A stretch of DNA of 64,000 nt from Bacillota bacterium (GCA_029555205.1 JAKPTB010000097.1:81920-145919), one strand, 5' to 3'; shown: positions 45,628 through 55,809, numbered from the stretch's first letter. The notes: generated from the letters alone by a model not told the origin. A program made the numbers and translations.

Positions 45628-48600
45628 ATGTTCAAAATTGTAGGGATTTTGTCCTTACAGGGCAATGATGTTCCCAAGCTGTTGGTAACGGCTCCCCTGT
45701 TTCTGGCCCTGGGTATGGGAGAGGTCATGGGCGTTAGCGCGGCTATGTCCATTTTCAACGTGCGGTACGGGGTAGAGCATTTACCCGAAATGTACGCGCT
45801 GGAAGCACTGGCTTTACTGCTTACCTCCGGCTTGATTGCGCATTTTTCAGGTGTCTGGGCCAAGCCTGCTTTTGTCAAACGTGCCTATGGTACTATGGGA
45901 TTGCTGGTTTTGGCCGGCTCGCTTTGCCTGGAGGCCTCCCGGTGGAGCGGCCTGGCCTTGCCACGCTTATTTTACCCGTTTCTGCTGGTGACAACTACGG
46001 TGATATATTTTCAGATGGCTCCCCTGAACTGGCAAATAGCCACGGATATATCGACAACTCAGCAGGCCAGGCGGCTGTTTCCCCTTCTCTCCGCTTGCTA
46101 CACCACAGGGTGCATTGTATCCAGCGCGGCAACCCACTGGCTGGCGCCCCTGGGAACAGAGATCATCTATTTGTTGTGGGCGGTCATCCTGGGTGGGGGT
46201 TTTCTGTCCTTGCGGGAATGTTCACGGCGCTATCTGGTTCCCCTGGAATTTTCGCCGGAGGAAGAGGCTATAAATCTTGGAGACAGCCTGCGGTATTTCT
46301 TTAAATCTCCCTTTATAAGCCGGCTGTTGGTTCTGTTGACCGGTCTTATGGTCCTGTATTTCCTGATGGATTACCATTACAATACCGTCGCCGAATCTCT
46401 TTTTCCGGATGAAAAACAACTCATGGCCTTTTTTGCCACCTTGATGGCTATATTTAATACCATAGCCGTGGTGATTGAGGTAGGGCTGCTCAATAAGCTC
46501 ATGCACTGGCTGGGAGTAGGTGTCACTATGGTGGTAGTGCCCGCAGGGCTGGTGGTTTGTTTCTTGGTTCCGGTTTTTCTTTTTGCCTTGAACCAGCCCC
46601 CGGGTGGTGTTTTTATCAGCGTCGTTTTAACCCGCCTCTTAATCGATGTTCTGGGCGAGCCGACCTGCCAGCTGGTTTTCAAGGTTGTGCCGCCGAGGGA
46701 AAGGAGCAGTATCCGTTTTTTAACGGGAGGGTTTTATGTCCTGTTCGGCATGCTGGGAGGGGGCGCTTTAAGCCTGCTACATGCCGCCGGGGCGGTTAGT
46801 CTGCCTGTGCTGTCGGCTGCGGGGGTTTTAATCGGGGTGTTCCTGGTGTGGATAGCCGTGCAGGTCCGGAACCTTTATATGAGAGAATTAATTGCATCGG
46901 TAAATTACGGTTATTATGACGCATCTTCAAATGTCGATGCGGCGCTGGGCAGCCTGGTGAAGCCTGAAATTTTTGAGGCAATATTAGCTTTCCTGTATCA
47001 ACCCGACGACCGCAAACGGGGTTTGGCCGTGGAACTGCTTAAGAATAGCCCGGGTAAAACCAGATTACCGGTAATGAACCGGCTATTGGGAGATGCTTCC
47101 CGAAAAATACGGCTGGCGGCGCTGCAGTTATTCCCGGCTGCCGAAGCCGGGCCGCAAGAATGGCAGCAGGTGCTGGCCTGCGCCCGGGACCCTGATCCGG
47201 AATTGAGGGCGGAGGCTGTTTTATGTCTGGCAGGCGCCGGGCCTGTCCGTGAACAGGCCAGGTCCTGCCTGCACGAGACCCTGGATGATTTGGAGGTAAG
47301 GGTGGCCAGTGCCGCCCTTATCGCCCTGCTTCGTTTGGACGGGCAATTACCTTCGGGGAAAGCGGAGCAGATCATTGGGCGTTGTCTGGATTCCGGTCTG
47401 GAAGGTGAGGTATTGGCCTGCACCGTCATTGGCGAGTGTAAATTTGAGCAATATGTCCCCTGGCTAACGTCAAAGCTGGCGGAAGGGGTAGCACCCCGCA
47501 TGCGAACAGCGGCGGCCGCCGCCCTGGGAAAGCTAGGTTGCGCCGGTGCGGTTCCCGCCATGCTTGCCCTTTACCCGATGGCCGATCTGGAGTATCGTGC
47601 CGCCGTGGAAAAGGCATTACGGGATATGGGTCAGGCCGCTCTACCGGTTCTGATCGAGCAGTTGAACCAAAACCCCCCTTCCTCAACCTGGAAGGTATTG
47701 ATAAAAACTCTTCAAGATTATTTGTTTGACCGGAATGTGCGGAGGCTGATACTTGATGAATGCAAGTTACGGATTGAGCAGCTTCAGTCGATGCTGCCCC
47801 TGGTACCTGCTTTGCGCCAAATGGAGACTTACGATTTGGCTGAGCTGGCAGGGCGGCGCATCAAGGAAATAGAGGCGGAAGTGCTGGAGGCCTCCTGGCT
47901 GGTTCTGGCCGGGCTCAGTTCGGAAAGTTCCGTGAATGTTTTACGCAAGGTCTTGCGGGAGGAGAATGAGGAAAAAAGAGACAACGCTTTGGAGATATTG
48001 ACCGAAGGAATAGGCGACCGGAGTCTTTCCCGGGCCCTGGCGCTGTATCTCACGTCCGCGCTCGGTTTAGACAAACAAAACTTGTGCCCCGATTCCTGGC
48101 AGGCCGGGGCCGTCGCTGAGGCTGATTACTGGCTCCGGGAAATCCGGGCTGCCGCCGAACGAAGAAGGGAGCGAAAAGATATGGAAACCATGCGTGGCTT
48201 TGAATTGTTGGACCGGATGCTGTTATTAAAGGATACGCCCCTTTTCGCCGGCCTATCTGTTGAGGAGCTGGCGCTAATTGCCGGCATTGCCAGGGTGGAA
48301 ACCTGGCCCGACGGTAGTTTCCTGTTGACGGAGGGCAGGCAAAACCAGACTGTTTATATCCTTCTTGCCGGCCACATTGAGATCAGTGCCCGATCCAAAT
48401 CAGGGTGTGAAGGCACCATCGGGGTCATGGGGACCAAAGAGCTCATCGGCGATACGAGTGCTTTCGACGAATCTCCTTCACCGGTAAGCGCCCAGGTTAT
48501 CCTGGGCGATGCCGTGGTGTTGGCCATTGAGGGCCGGGAACTGGCGCGCCTATGCCGGTTATACCCTGAAATCGGGATCGGCCTTATCCGGGCTATTAGC

Positions 48601-48645
48601 GCCCGGGTGCGCAAGCTTGAGAAAATGGTGATTCTTGCCGGTTAA
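45628..48645 (+). CDS. MFS/nucleotide-transporter-like membrane domain fused to HEAT repeats and a cNMP-binding domain
   Basis: The product has 1005 residues. Residues about 1-430 form about 12 membrane helices resembling the ATP/ADP antiporter (Npt) or MFS fold. Residues 440-800 are Ala/Leu-rich HEAT-like repeats (for example LGDASRKIRLAALQLFPAAE and RAEAVLCLAGAGPVREQARS). Residues 860-985 form a cyclic-nucleotide-binding domain (FAGLSVEELALIAGIARVET, YILLAGHIEISARS and the segment near LIGDTSAFDESPSPVSAQ). The usual phosphate cassette (RSA) is not evident, so the ligand may differ. ATG 45628 has GGAGGT about six bases upstream. Similar fusions occur in scattered bacteria without an assigned function. 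It may be a second-messenger-gated transporter. Confidence 0.85.
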   Translation: MFKIVGILSLQGNDVPKLLVTAPLFLALGMGEVMGVSAAMSIFNVRYGVEHLPEMYALEALALLLTSGLIAHFSGVWAKPAFVKRAYGTMGLLVLAGSLCLEASRWSGLALPRLFYPFLLVTTTVIYFQMAPLNWQIATDISTTQQARRLFPLLSACYTTGCIVSSAATHWLAPLGTEIIYLLWAVILGGGFLSLRECSRRYLVPLEFSPEEEAINLGDSLRYFFKSPFISRLLVLLTGLMVLYFLMDYHYNTVAESLFPDEKQLMAFFATLMAIFNTIAVVIEVGLLNKLMHWLGVGVTMVVVPAGLVVCFLVPVFLFALNQPPGGVFISVVLTRLLIDVLGEPTCQLVFKVVPPRERSSIRFLTGGFYVLFGMLGGGALSLLHAAGAVSLPVLSAAGVLIGVFLVWIAVQVRNLYMRELIASVNYGYYDASSNVDAALGSLVKPEIFEAILAFLYQPDDRKRGLAVELLKNSPGKTRLPVMNRLLGDASRKIRLAALQLFPAAEAGPQEWQQVLACARDPDPELRAEAVLCLAGAGPVREQARSCLHETLDDLEVRVASAALIALLRLDGQLPSGKAEQIIGRCLDSGLEGEVLACTVIGECKFEQYVPWLTSKLAEGVAPRMRTAAAAALGKLGCAGAVPAMLALYPMADLEYRAAVEKALRDMGQAALPVLIEQLNQNPPSSTWKVLIKTLQDYLFDRNVRRLILDECKLRIEQLQSMLPLVPALRQMETYDLAELAGRRIKEIEAEVLEASWLVLAGLSSESSVNVLRKVLREENEEKRDNALEILTEGIGDRSLSRALALYLTSALGLDKQNLCPDSWQAGAVAEADYWLREIRAAAERRRERKDMETMRGFELLDRMLLLKDTPLFAGLSVEELALIAGIARVETWPDGSFLLTEGRQNQTVYILLAGHIEISARSKSGCEGTIGVMGTKELIGDTSAFDESPSPVSAQVILGDAVVLAIEGRELARLCRLYPEIGIGLIRAISARVRKLEKMVILAG

Positions 48646-48872
48646 TCCTATTCTTCGAAAAAAGAGCTGGAACATTACAACACCTTCATATGCAGGGTAT
48701 GAACCCGGGTTTCTTGCCTGGTGTGGTTAATGCGAAAATAACAGCAGGCCAGGCTGGACTGGGTAATCTACAGTGGTAAGTTTGAATTCTTCCTGGGTGC
48801 TTTAATATTTAAAGATTTAGTTGTATTGAACAGGCTCACCCCGGACATTTTAAATCCGAGGCGAGTTTACTA

Positions 48873-49766
48873 ATGTCTATGGTTATTGAACAAAGATGCT
48901 ACCGTGGTTTTAAGGGGGAGAGCTGGAAAGGGAGTATTGACGTACAGGACTTCATTCACCACAATGTCACTCCTTATACCGGGGATGCTTTCTTTCTGGT
49001 TGGACCCAGCGCCCGAACCCGGACCCTCTGGGAGAAGTGCCGTAATCTGCTGAAAGAGGAGTCAAAAAGAGGCGGGGTCTATTCGATAGCCAACCACCAG
49101 ATCACAGGTATAACCGCTTTCCAGCCCGGCTATATCGACCGGGATTTAGAAATTATCGTTGGCCTGCAGACTGACGAACCTTTAAAGAGAGCGGTCAATC
49201 CTTTTGGAGGGATCCGTATGGCAGTGAAGGCCTGCCAGCAGTACGGCGCTGAACTGGATCCCGAGATCGTGAAAATTTTTACCACGTACCGGACCACCCA
49301 CAATGAGGGAGTGTTCCGGGTTTACACTGATGAAATTAAGAAACTGCGCCATCATGGCATAATTACCGGGCTGCCGGATGCCTATGGCCGGGGCCGTGTC
49401 ATGGGGGATTACCGGCGGGTCTCCCTGTACGGGGTGGACAGGCTTATTGAAGCCAAAGAGCAGGATTTAAACGCCCCGGATTTGCTGGCAATCACCGATG
49501 AGGAGATTATCAGGCTCCGGGAGGAGGTGCGGCAGCAAATCCGGGCCTTGCAGGAGTTGAAGGAAATGGCCGCCTCTTACGGCTACAATATAAGCCGGCC
49601 GGCGGAGAACGGCCGGGAGGCGGTGCAGTGGCTATATTTTGCCTATCTGGCGGCAATCAAGGGACAGAACGGGGCGGCTATGTCCCTGGGCCGGGTGAGC
49701 ACCTTCCTGGATAAAGCCGGCCATCCCGGTTGCACGCGCTTCCGGGATGGCTACCATAAGCCATGA
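48873..49766 (+). pseudogene. pflB: Pyruvate formate-lyase (glycyl radical enzyme), truncated after about 285 residues
   Basis: The first 285 residues match PFL closely: GFKGESWKGSIDVQDFIHHN, TPYTGDAFFLVGPSARTRTL, GYIDRDLEIIVGLQTDEPLK, YRTTHNEGVFRVYTDEIKKL, GLPDAYGRGRVMGDYRRVSL and AIKGQNGAAMSLGRVSTFLD. At about 49710 the homology stops. A foreign tail KAGHPGCTRFRDGYHKP follows, and the frame ends at 49766. The catalytic Cys pair and the C-terminal glycyl-radical loop (about 450 residues) are absent, so no activity is possible. The 3' flank belongs to a tail-like gene, which indicates a deletion junction. Confidence 0.9.
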
Positions 49767-52372
49767 CTTTGCCGGTCAGCTTTACCGGCTCCTTCCCGAG
49801 GTGCACCGCTCCTATGATGAACCCTCGCCTTCCGATAGGGGCAGGGGGCAACTGCGCAAATTTCTCGAGGTCTTCGGGGCTGCTCTGGACTATTTCAGGT
49901 GCCGGGCGGAGGGGTTGCGCAGCCTTCACGACGTGCTGCATACACTGGCCGGCTTCCTGCCTCATCTGGCTAGATGGATCGGCTGGGATTTGGATCTGGC
50001 CCAGGATGAAATTTCACAGCGCATGGAGATCCTGTTTGCTCCGGAATTGTACCGGAAAGTTGGTACCCTACCTAATCTTGAGGCTCTGGTAAACAGGGTC
50101 ACCGGATGGAACTGCCGTATCAAGGAATATGTTCATAATGTCTGCCTGAGTAATGCCCCTGAAACACTTCATCTGTGGGATATCTGGGGAACCTCACGCA
50201 ACAGTGCGGGCAATGCCTGGCTAAAGTCCGTGCAGTATTCAAAAGCAGAAAATTACGACGGGCGTCCTGCCGGCGCATGTGACGCAGCCGGCGGTTTATG
50301 GCTGTTCTGGCATTCCAGCCGGAGCGACGGATGCGGCATTTGGTGTCAAAACCCTGATGGCTGCGGGCAACGGTCTTGCAGCCCGCCTCTCCGGAACGGC
50401 GAGAGAGCCGTTTGCTTTAAAAGAAGGTATGTCGTTGGTGATCAACGCTGCACGCATTCCTCTTAATTCCAGCACTGGAAGGGCCAATTGGACGAAAACG
50501 TGGAAAGTGGTATTTAAAGGCGAGCAGTTTAAAGATATTGGGAAGGCAACCGCTGATGAAGTCGCTGCTGCAATTTCCCGGGTTGCTTCAGACCTGCGCG
50601 TAATCGCCGTCCCGGAATATGATTTCATCATCAAGGGTGGTGACGGGACTCCTGAGGGTGCGGGCCGCTGTCTGGTGGATGGATGGGAAGTAACTAATGA
50701 ATGTGATTTGCACTATACGGATCAACAACTGTACGAAAATGATACCCTGGCCGCTGCCCTGGGTGTAGACCCTCTTTTGCCGCTTACCGGCAAAAAGCTT
50801 GATCAGGACCACAGCAACTTGTACTACCTGGATGTATGGGAGCGTATAGTTGACGAGCATGAGGATAAAGATCTTGTCAATAAGGCTATTGGCGTCCCAA
50901 CTTGCGTGCGTATCAAGCGCGACTGGGTAGTACGGGTATTGGAGGGCTGTGAAAGAAACACGGTAACTGTCCCTGAGGCTTATCGCAGACAGGGTCATGT
51001 TTATTATCCGCTGGCACGCATGGATTACTATCAGCAATATGGCAGGGGCTTAACCATACTTGTCGATCTGCGTCGGACCGGGGTGACGCTTGTCTCACAG
51101 CCTGACGTGGAAAAAATAAAGCTAGATGTAAAGACTATAGCAACCGATGCTTTTGGCGCCGATTACAGGCTTGCCCACACCGGAAGATCATATATAAATA
51201 CCAGCTTGCGGGAAGCGTTAAATGCGCTCCTGCGGGGCGGTATGCCGGATATGCCTGCCCAATCTTTAGCTAAAACCGGTTATAAGAAATCTTGTCCTTC
51301 CATAATTGAAGGAAATGGAGTCATGCATGTCTGCTGGCAGGAGAACCGGGGAGCAGGTTTTACAGATTCCTGGTACCTTTCTTTTATGGTATATGATGGC
51401 AATGCCTGGCATGGTCCTACAAGAGTAGGGCGTGGTTATGCTCGCCCCTGTAACCCGTTCCTGTTGAAAAATGAATATGAATTATACGCCCTGTGGATCG
51501 GCGATTATAGAGGAAGTAACCGTTATATATTTTTTACCAAGTATGTAGATGAATGGAAAGATATCGAAATTCAGGTTCTCGGCATGTCGATAAGCAATAA
51601 TGAATGTGAAGTATTCGCAATTATGCATAATAATTATCTATGGCTGTTCTGGATGGACTTGGACCCCGAGTCGGGGAAAGATGCTATATGGTACAACAGG
51701 CGTAAGCCCAATACCTCAGGAAGGAATAATGAAGATTGGGACGGCAGGCAAAAGATACCGGTCCAGTCGGCGGGACACCCGGTTGCTATTTTAGATGGAA
51801 ACAACAATATCCAGGTATTATGGTTGGATGGTTCAAGCATACACAAAATTTCCTGTGATCTCAAAGACACGGCCAAACCAACCTGGGGTAAGGAGGAAAT
51901 TTATCCTTTGTCACAAAAGGTATCAGGCAGTTTGTCGGTTGTTAAGGATAATAAAGACGATATATGGGTGTTCTTTTCTTCTGAGGTAGATTTCAAAACA
52001 AGTCTGTGGTACTTGAGAATCAGGGCGGAGCAACAGGGTGCGGCTAAAGTACAACTTACAACCGGGCAACTTAGCAGTGATAGTACTGTGCGGGCTGTCA
52101 GCAATAGTGACGGTGATATATTCATATTCTGGAATAAATTCATTGGCGGCAATATATCGGAGATATGGTGCAGGTGTTATTCAAGGGATTACGGATGGGG
52201 TCAGGAGATGCAAATTGCTCCTGGAGTATTTGGTACCGGAAGTGGCATAGGCGCAGTTGCCGACATTGGGACAATATTTGGACGGTTTATATTAATAATT
52301 TTTTTGAGGGAAGGGATCGTCAATGGGAAATTAGCTGCAGGAAGCTGTTACCCTATATATAAATGTAAATAA
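49747..52372 (+). pseudogene. Phage-tail-like protein (gpI-type head, beta-propeller-like repeats), frameshifted
   Basis: The first frame (49747-50466) begins ISHDFAGQLYRLLPEVHRSY and contains FLPHLARWIGWDLDL, FAPELYRKVGTLPNLEALVN and RVTGWNCRIKEYVHNVCLSN. This is the P2 gpI-like tail family. Near 50335-50370 the protein passes into a second frame that runs to 52372 (VKTLMAAGNGLAARLSGT, then EGMSLVINAARIPLNSSTGR). Both frames carry repeated strands ending in LWLFWHSSRSD, LWLFWMDLDPESGKDAIWYN, IWVFFSSEVDF and IFIFWNKF. These look like blades of a beta-propeller or tail-fibre region. No ribosome site precedes ATG 49747, so the true start is probably lost at the PFL junction. No other tail gene is in the window. 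Confidence 0.75.
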
Positions 52373-52495
52373 GGTAGGTCGTTAACCGGCAGCTGGCGGC
52401 CCGCATCCTGGTAAAAACAAACTTGTAAAATTCGTGTAAATTCTCACTTGACAGATAGTTAATTATTTGATAACATAGCTCACAAATTATTTAAA

Positions 52496-52795
52496 TGCGA
52501 TGACAGGGAAAACACTTTGCGGTATGCTGCTACAGAGAGCTGTTGGTTGCTGCGAAACAGTGCGCAGAGCAAATGTGAACTCACCCTCGAGCAGTCAGCT
52601 GAAAGCTTAAAGACGTCATATGGCGGCTTTAAAGCAAGTAGGTGCGAACGGGTTTCCCGCCGTTATCACGGGAGGGCATTCGTCAATTTGACCGATGCCT
52701 GAAGAGTGGGTATGGTTCATACCAATTAGAGTGGTACCACGGAAGTTTAAGGCTTTCGTCTCTAGCGATAATGCTGAGAGACGAAAGCATTTTTA
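52496..52795 (+). promoter_or_regulatory. T-box leader, probable leucine specifier (CUC)
   Basis: The region has the T-box landmarks. The Stem I apex segment ACAGAGAGCTGTTGGTTGCTG is at about 52530-52550. The specifier-loop text GTGAACTCACCCTCGAGC lies near 52585. The T-box itself, AGAGTGGTACCACGGAAG, is at about 52728-52745. The competing terminator is described separately. In the usual GAA-XXX-ACC-x-x-x-GAG frame the specifier is CUC, a leucine codon. Uncharged tRNA-Leu would then permit read-through into the ligase gene. Specifier assignment by eye is uncertain. Confidence 0.85.
52752..52795 (+). terminator. T-box intrinsic terminator
   Basis: GCTTTCGTCTCT at 52752-52763 pairs perfectly with AGAGACGAAAGC at 52777-52788 and is followed by ATTTTTAATTTTT. 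It is the off-state of the T-box and lies 44 bases before the ATG of the fused ligase. Confidence 0.9.
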
Positions 52796-52838
52796 ATTTT
52801 TGAGGGGAATATTATAAAACATTTAGGAGGGGAATATT

Positions 52839-55370
52839 ATGAAACTTGCTTTTTCAACACTTGGTTGTCCCAACTTCAGCTGGGTCGAGATCTATTCCAT
52901 GGCCAAGGACCTTGGTTTTAAAGGTATTGAAATCCGCGGACTAGGCGATGAAATATCTGTGGTCCGGGCACAGCCTTTCTCCGAGGAACAGCTCCCGCAT
53001 ACAGTAAAAAAGCTTGCTGAGTTGCGCCTGGAAATACCGTGCCTCACAACCGGCTGCTGCTTGAAATTTGCTGAAGATGCTGAAAAGAACCATGCTGAGA
53101 TTGTGCAGTACATTGAGCTGGCTGCCAGGCTCGGCACACCCTACATCCGTATTCTGGGGGATCTTGAGCCCCATGTAACCGGCGAGGTGGATGACGGGGT
53201 TGTTCTGGCTGCCCTGCGGCGCCTGGTGCCGGTTGCTGAGGAAAAGGGTGTAACCCTGCTGGTGGAAACCAACGGTGTCTACGCCGACACTGACCGCCTG
53301 TGCAGGCTGCTTGACGAAGTGGCCAGTGACGCGGTGGCAGCCCTGTGGGATATGCACCATCCTTACCGGTTTGCAGGGGAGAAACCCGAAAAGACTGTAC
53401 AGAATCTCGGCGCCTATATCAAATATGTACATATCAAGGATTCCGTTGTAGAGAACGGCATTGTCCGGTACCGGATGATGGGAGAGGGTGATTTGCCCAT
53501 TGACGATTTGATGCTGGCGCTGCGCTCAATTAATTACGACGGCTATATTTCCCTTGAATGGGTCAAGCGCTGGGCAGAGGATCTTGACGACGCAGGGGTT
53601 GTCTTTCCGAATTTTGTTAACTTTATGAGCCGTTATAGTGAGATAAGTGTGGTAAAGGGCCACCTGTTCGAAAACAACGCGCGCACAGGGAAATACATCT
53701 GGCAGAAGTACACGCTCATTGACCTGACCTTTCCTCAGGTGCTTGACCGTGTTGTTGAAGAGTTTCCTGATCAGTATGCTTTTAAATACACTACACAGGA
53801 TTATACCAGGACTTACGCCGAGTTCCGGGATGATGTCGACACATTTGCCCGCTCGTTGATTGCCCTGGGTGTTAGGCCCGGTGATCACGTTGCCATCTGG
53901 GCAACCAATGTTCCCCAGTGGTTCATCACCTTCTGGGCAACCACCAAGATAGGCGCCGTTCTTGTCACTGTAAACACTGCTTACAAAATCTATGAAGCGG
54001 AGTACCTCCTGCGCCAGTCGGACACGCATACGCTGGTCATGATCGACGGTTACAAGGACTCTAATTATGTAAACATCATGAAGGAGCTATGCCCCGAGCT
54101 GGAGACCGCCGAAGCGGGGAAACCGCTGCATATAAAGCGTTTGCCCTTCCTGCGCAATATCGTCACCATTGATTCCAGACAGAAGGGCTGCCTGACATGG
54201 GAGGACGCCATTGCCATGGCCGGGCAAGTCCCCCTTGAGGAGGTTTACCGGCGCGCGCTTTCAATCAACAGGCATGATGTCTGCAACATGCAGTATACTT
54301 CGGGAACCACCGGCTTTCCCAAGGGTGTTATGCTCACCCATTATAATGTCGTAAATAACGGCAAGTGCATCGGCGACTGCATGGATCTTTCCACAGCTGA
54401 CCGGATGCTGATTCAGGTACCCATGTTCCACTGTTTTGGTATGGTGCTTTCCATGACGGCGTCAATGACCCATGGTGCTACCCTTTGTCCAATACCATAT
54501 TTTTCACCAAAGTGGGCTCTTGATTGTGTAAACAAGGAGAAGATTACCGCTATCAACGGTGTTCCCACCATGTTTATCGCGATGCTTGAACATGAGGATT
54601 TCTCCAAAACGGACTTCTCCCATATGAGAACCGGCATTATGGCCGGCAGTCCCTGTCCCGTCAAGGTTATGCAGGATGTAGTGGATAAGATGAATGTAAG
54701 AGAGATTACCATTGTGTACGGCCAGACTGAGTCTTCCCCCGGCTGCACCCAGAGCCGCACAGATGATTCCGTGGGACTGCGCGTAAACACTGTCGGCCGT
54801 GCGCTGCCCGGTATAGAGTGCAAAATTGTTGATCCCGGGACCGGTAAGGATTTACCCCCCAATACCGATGGTGAATTTGTAGCCCGCGGCTACAACATCA
54901 TGAAAGGGTACTACAAAATGCCCGAGGCAACCAAAGCTGCCATTGATGAGGATGGATGGCTGCATACCGGTGATTTAGCCAGGTGTGACGAGAATGGATA
55001 CTACAAAATAACCGGCCGGATCAAGGATATGATCATCCGGGGCGGTGAGAATATCTACCCCAAGGAAATTGAGGACTTTATCTACACCCATCCTAAAGTC
55101 AAGGATGTTCAGGTAATAGGCGTGCCCGACAAACAGTACGGCGAGGAGATTATGGCCTGCGTGATCCTTAAAGATAATGTGACAATGACAGCCGATGAAC
55201 TTAAAGACTACATCCGTTCACATATGGCAAAGCATAAAACTCCCCGCTACATTGAATTCGTTTCGGAATTTCCAATGAATGCCGCCGGGAAAATTTTAAA
55301 ATATAAAATGCGGGAACAGGCTGTTGAAAAACTGGGCTTACAGGCTGAAAGCCGCATTGTTACCGCTTGA
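52839..55370 (+). CDS. Sugar-isomerase-like TIM barrel fused to acyl-CoA ligase (AMP-binding)
   Basis: The product has 843 residues. Residues about 1-265 are a xylose-isomerase-like/AP-endonuclease-2 TIM barrel (MKLAFSTLGCPNFSWVEI, then LLVETNGVYADTDRLCRLLD, WDMHHPYRFAGE, YVHIKDS and GYISLEWVKRW) with the usual metal-binding Glu/Asp/His pattern. Residues about 290-835 are a complete AMP-forming acyl-CoA synthetase: MQYTSGTTGFPKGVMLTH, YGQTESSPGCTQS, DGWLHTGDLARCDENGYYK, GRIKDMIIRGGENIYPKEIE and AAGKILKYKMREQ with the catalytic Lys. It would activate a carboxylic acid; the barrel may make or modify the acid. It is controlled by the T-box just upstream. ATG 52839 follows AGGAGGGG. No partner gene follows. 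Confidence 0.92.
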   Translation: MKLAFSTLGCPNFSWVEIYSMAKDLGFKGIEIRGLGDEISVVRAQPFSEEQLPHTVKKLAELRLEIPCLTTGCCLKFAEDAEKNHAEIVQYIELAARLGTPYIRILGDLEPHVTGEVDDGVVLAALRRLVPVAEEKGVTLLVETNGVYADTDRLCRLLDEVASDAVAALWDMHHPYRFAGEKPEKTVQNLGAYIKYVHIKDSVVENGIVRYRMMGEGDLPIDDLMLALRSINYDGYISLEWVKRWAEDLDDAGVVFPNFVNFMSRYSEISVVKGHLFENNARTGKYIWQKYTLIDLTFPQVLDRVVEEFPDQYAFKYTTQDYTRTYAEFRDDVDTFARSLIALGVRPGDHVAIWATNVPQWFITFWATTKIGAVLVTVNTAYKIYEAEYLLRQSDTHTLVMIDGYKDSNYVNIMKELCPELETAEAGKPLHIKRLPFLRNIVTIDSRQKGCLTWEDAIAMAGQVPLEEVYRRALSINRHDVCNMQYTSGTTGFPKGVMLTHYNVVNNGKCIGDCMDLSTADRMLIQVPMFHCFGMVLSMTASMTHGATLCPIPYFSPKWALDCVNKEKITAINGVPTMFIAMLEHEDFSKTDFSHMRTGIMAGSPCPVKVMQDVVDKMNVREITIVYGQTESSPGCTQSRTDDSVGLRVNTVGRALPGIECKIVDPGTGKDLPPNTDGEFVARGYNIMKGYYKMPEATKAAIDEDGWLHTGDLARCDENGYYKITGRIKDMIIRGGENIYPKEIEDFIYTHPKVKDVQVIGVPDKQYGEEIMACVILKDNVTMTADELKDYIRSHMAKHKTPRYIEFVSEFPMNAAGKILKYKMREQAVEKLGLQAESRIVTA

Positions 55371-55423
55371 CAAACCAGCCAATTGATTAGCTGAAATTAA
55401 TTAGCAAGCTTGTTTGGTCTCCG

Positions 55424-55732
55424 AACATCTATCCCGGGGCATATTCCACCTGCCCCGGAAGCCGGGATAATGTTCTGGTTATACCCTGGGAAGCAGTTCG
55501 TACCGGTGAAAATGGCCAAAACGAAGTCATGCAAATCACAAACAATAGGATAGTCCTCAAGCCGGTCAAATTGGGCATCAGGAACCAAAAAGATGTGGAG
55601 GTCATAGAAGGTTTGCAAGCAGGTAATAGCGCAGTTTACGGAGTATTTGATCGTCGTAAAATACAACGCGAAGGAAAACTTATTTGGCCTGCTGTTCGCG
55701 CCGGATGTACCAGGTACGGCTCAAACCTATGA
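55424..55732 (+). pseudogene. C-terminal remnant of an efflux adaptor (HlyD/MFP)
   Basis: One frame reads NIYPGAYSTCPGSRDNVLVI, PWEAVRTGENGQNEVMQI and VLKPVKLGIRNQKDVEVIEG, then LQAGNSAVYGVF. This is the typical C-terminal part of RND/ABC membrane-fusion proteins (PGxY, the VLVIPxxAV strand, xVxLGxxxxxxVEVxxGL). There is no N-terminal part, no signal and no start codon. Past about 55640 the homology fades. It is a separate gene from the intact adaptor at 31514. Confidence 0.7.
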
Positions 55733-55805
55733 ATTTGAAGCAAAAAACACTGACGATGCTGTTTTTCAAGGAGTAATGATGGCTAAAGAAAAAGGGTTTA
55801 TCTAG
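55638..55805 (+). pseudogene. Unidentified coding relic
   Basis: In another frame overlapping the end of the adaptor remnant, an open stretch reads TEYLIVVKYNAKENLFGLLF, then APDVPGTAQTYEFEAKNTDD and AVFQGVMMAKEKGFI before TAG. The composition is protein-like. It starts at ACG, with no ATG or ribosome site, so it is probably a relic with a lost 5' end. No family is recognised. Confidence 0.35.
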
Positions 55806-55809
55806 TTTT

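Noticed and set aside
48873..52372. Complete prophage or contractile injection system
   Set aside because: Only one broken tail-like gene is present. No sheath, tube, baseplate, integrase or capsid genes are seen.
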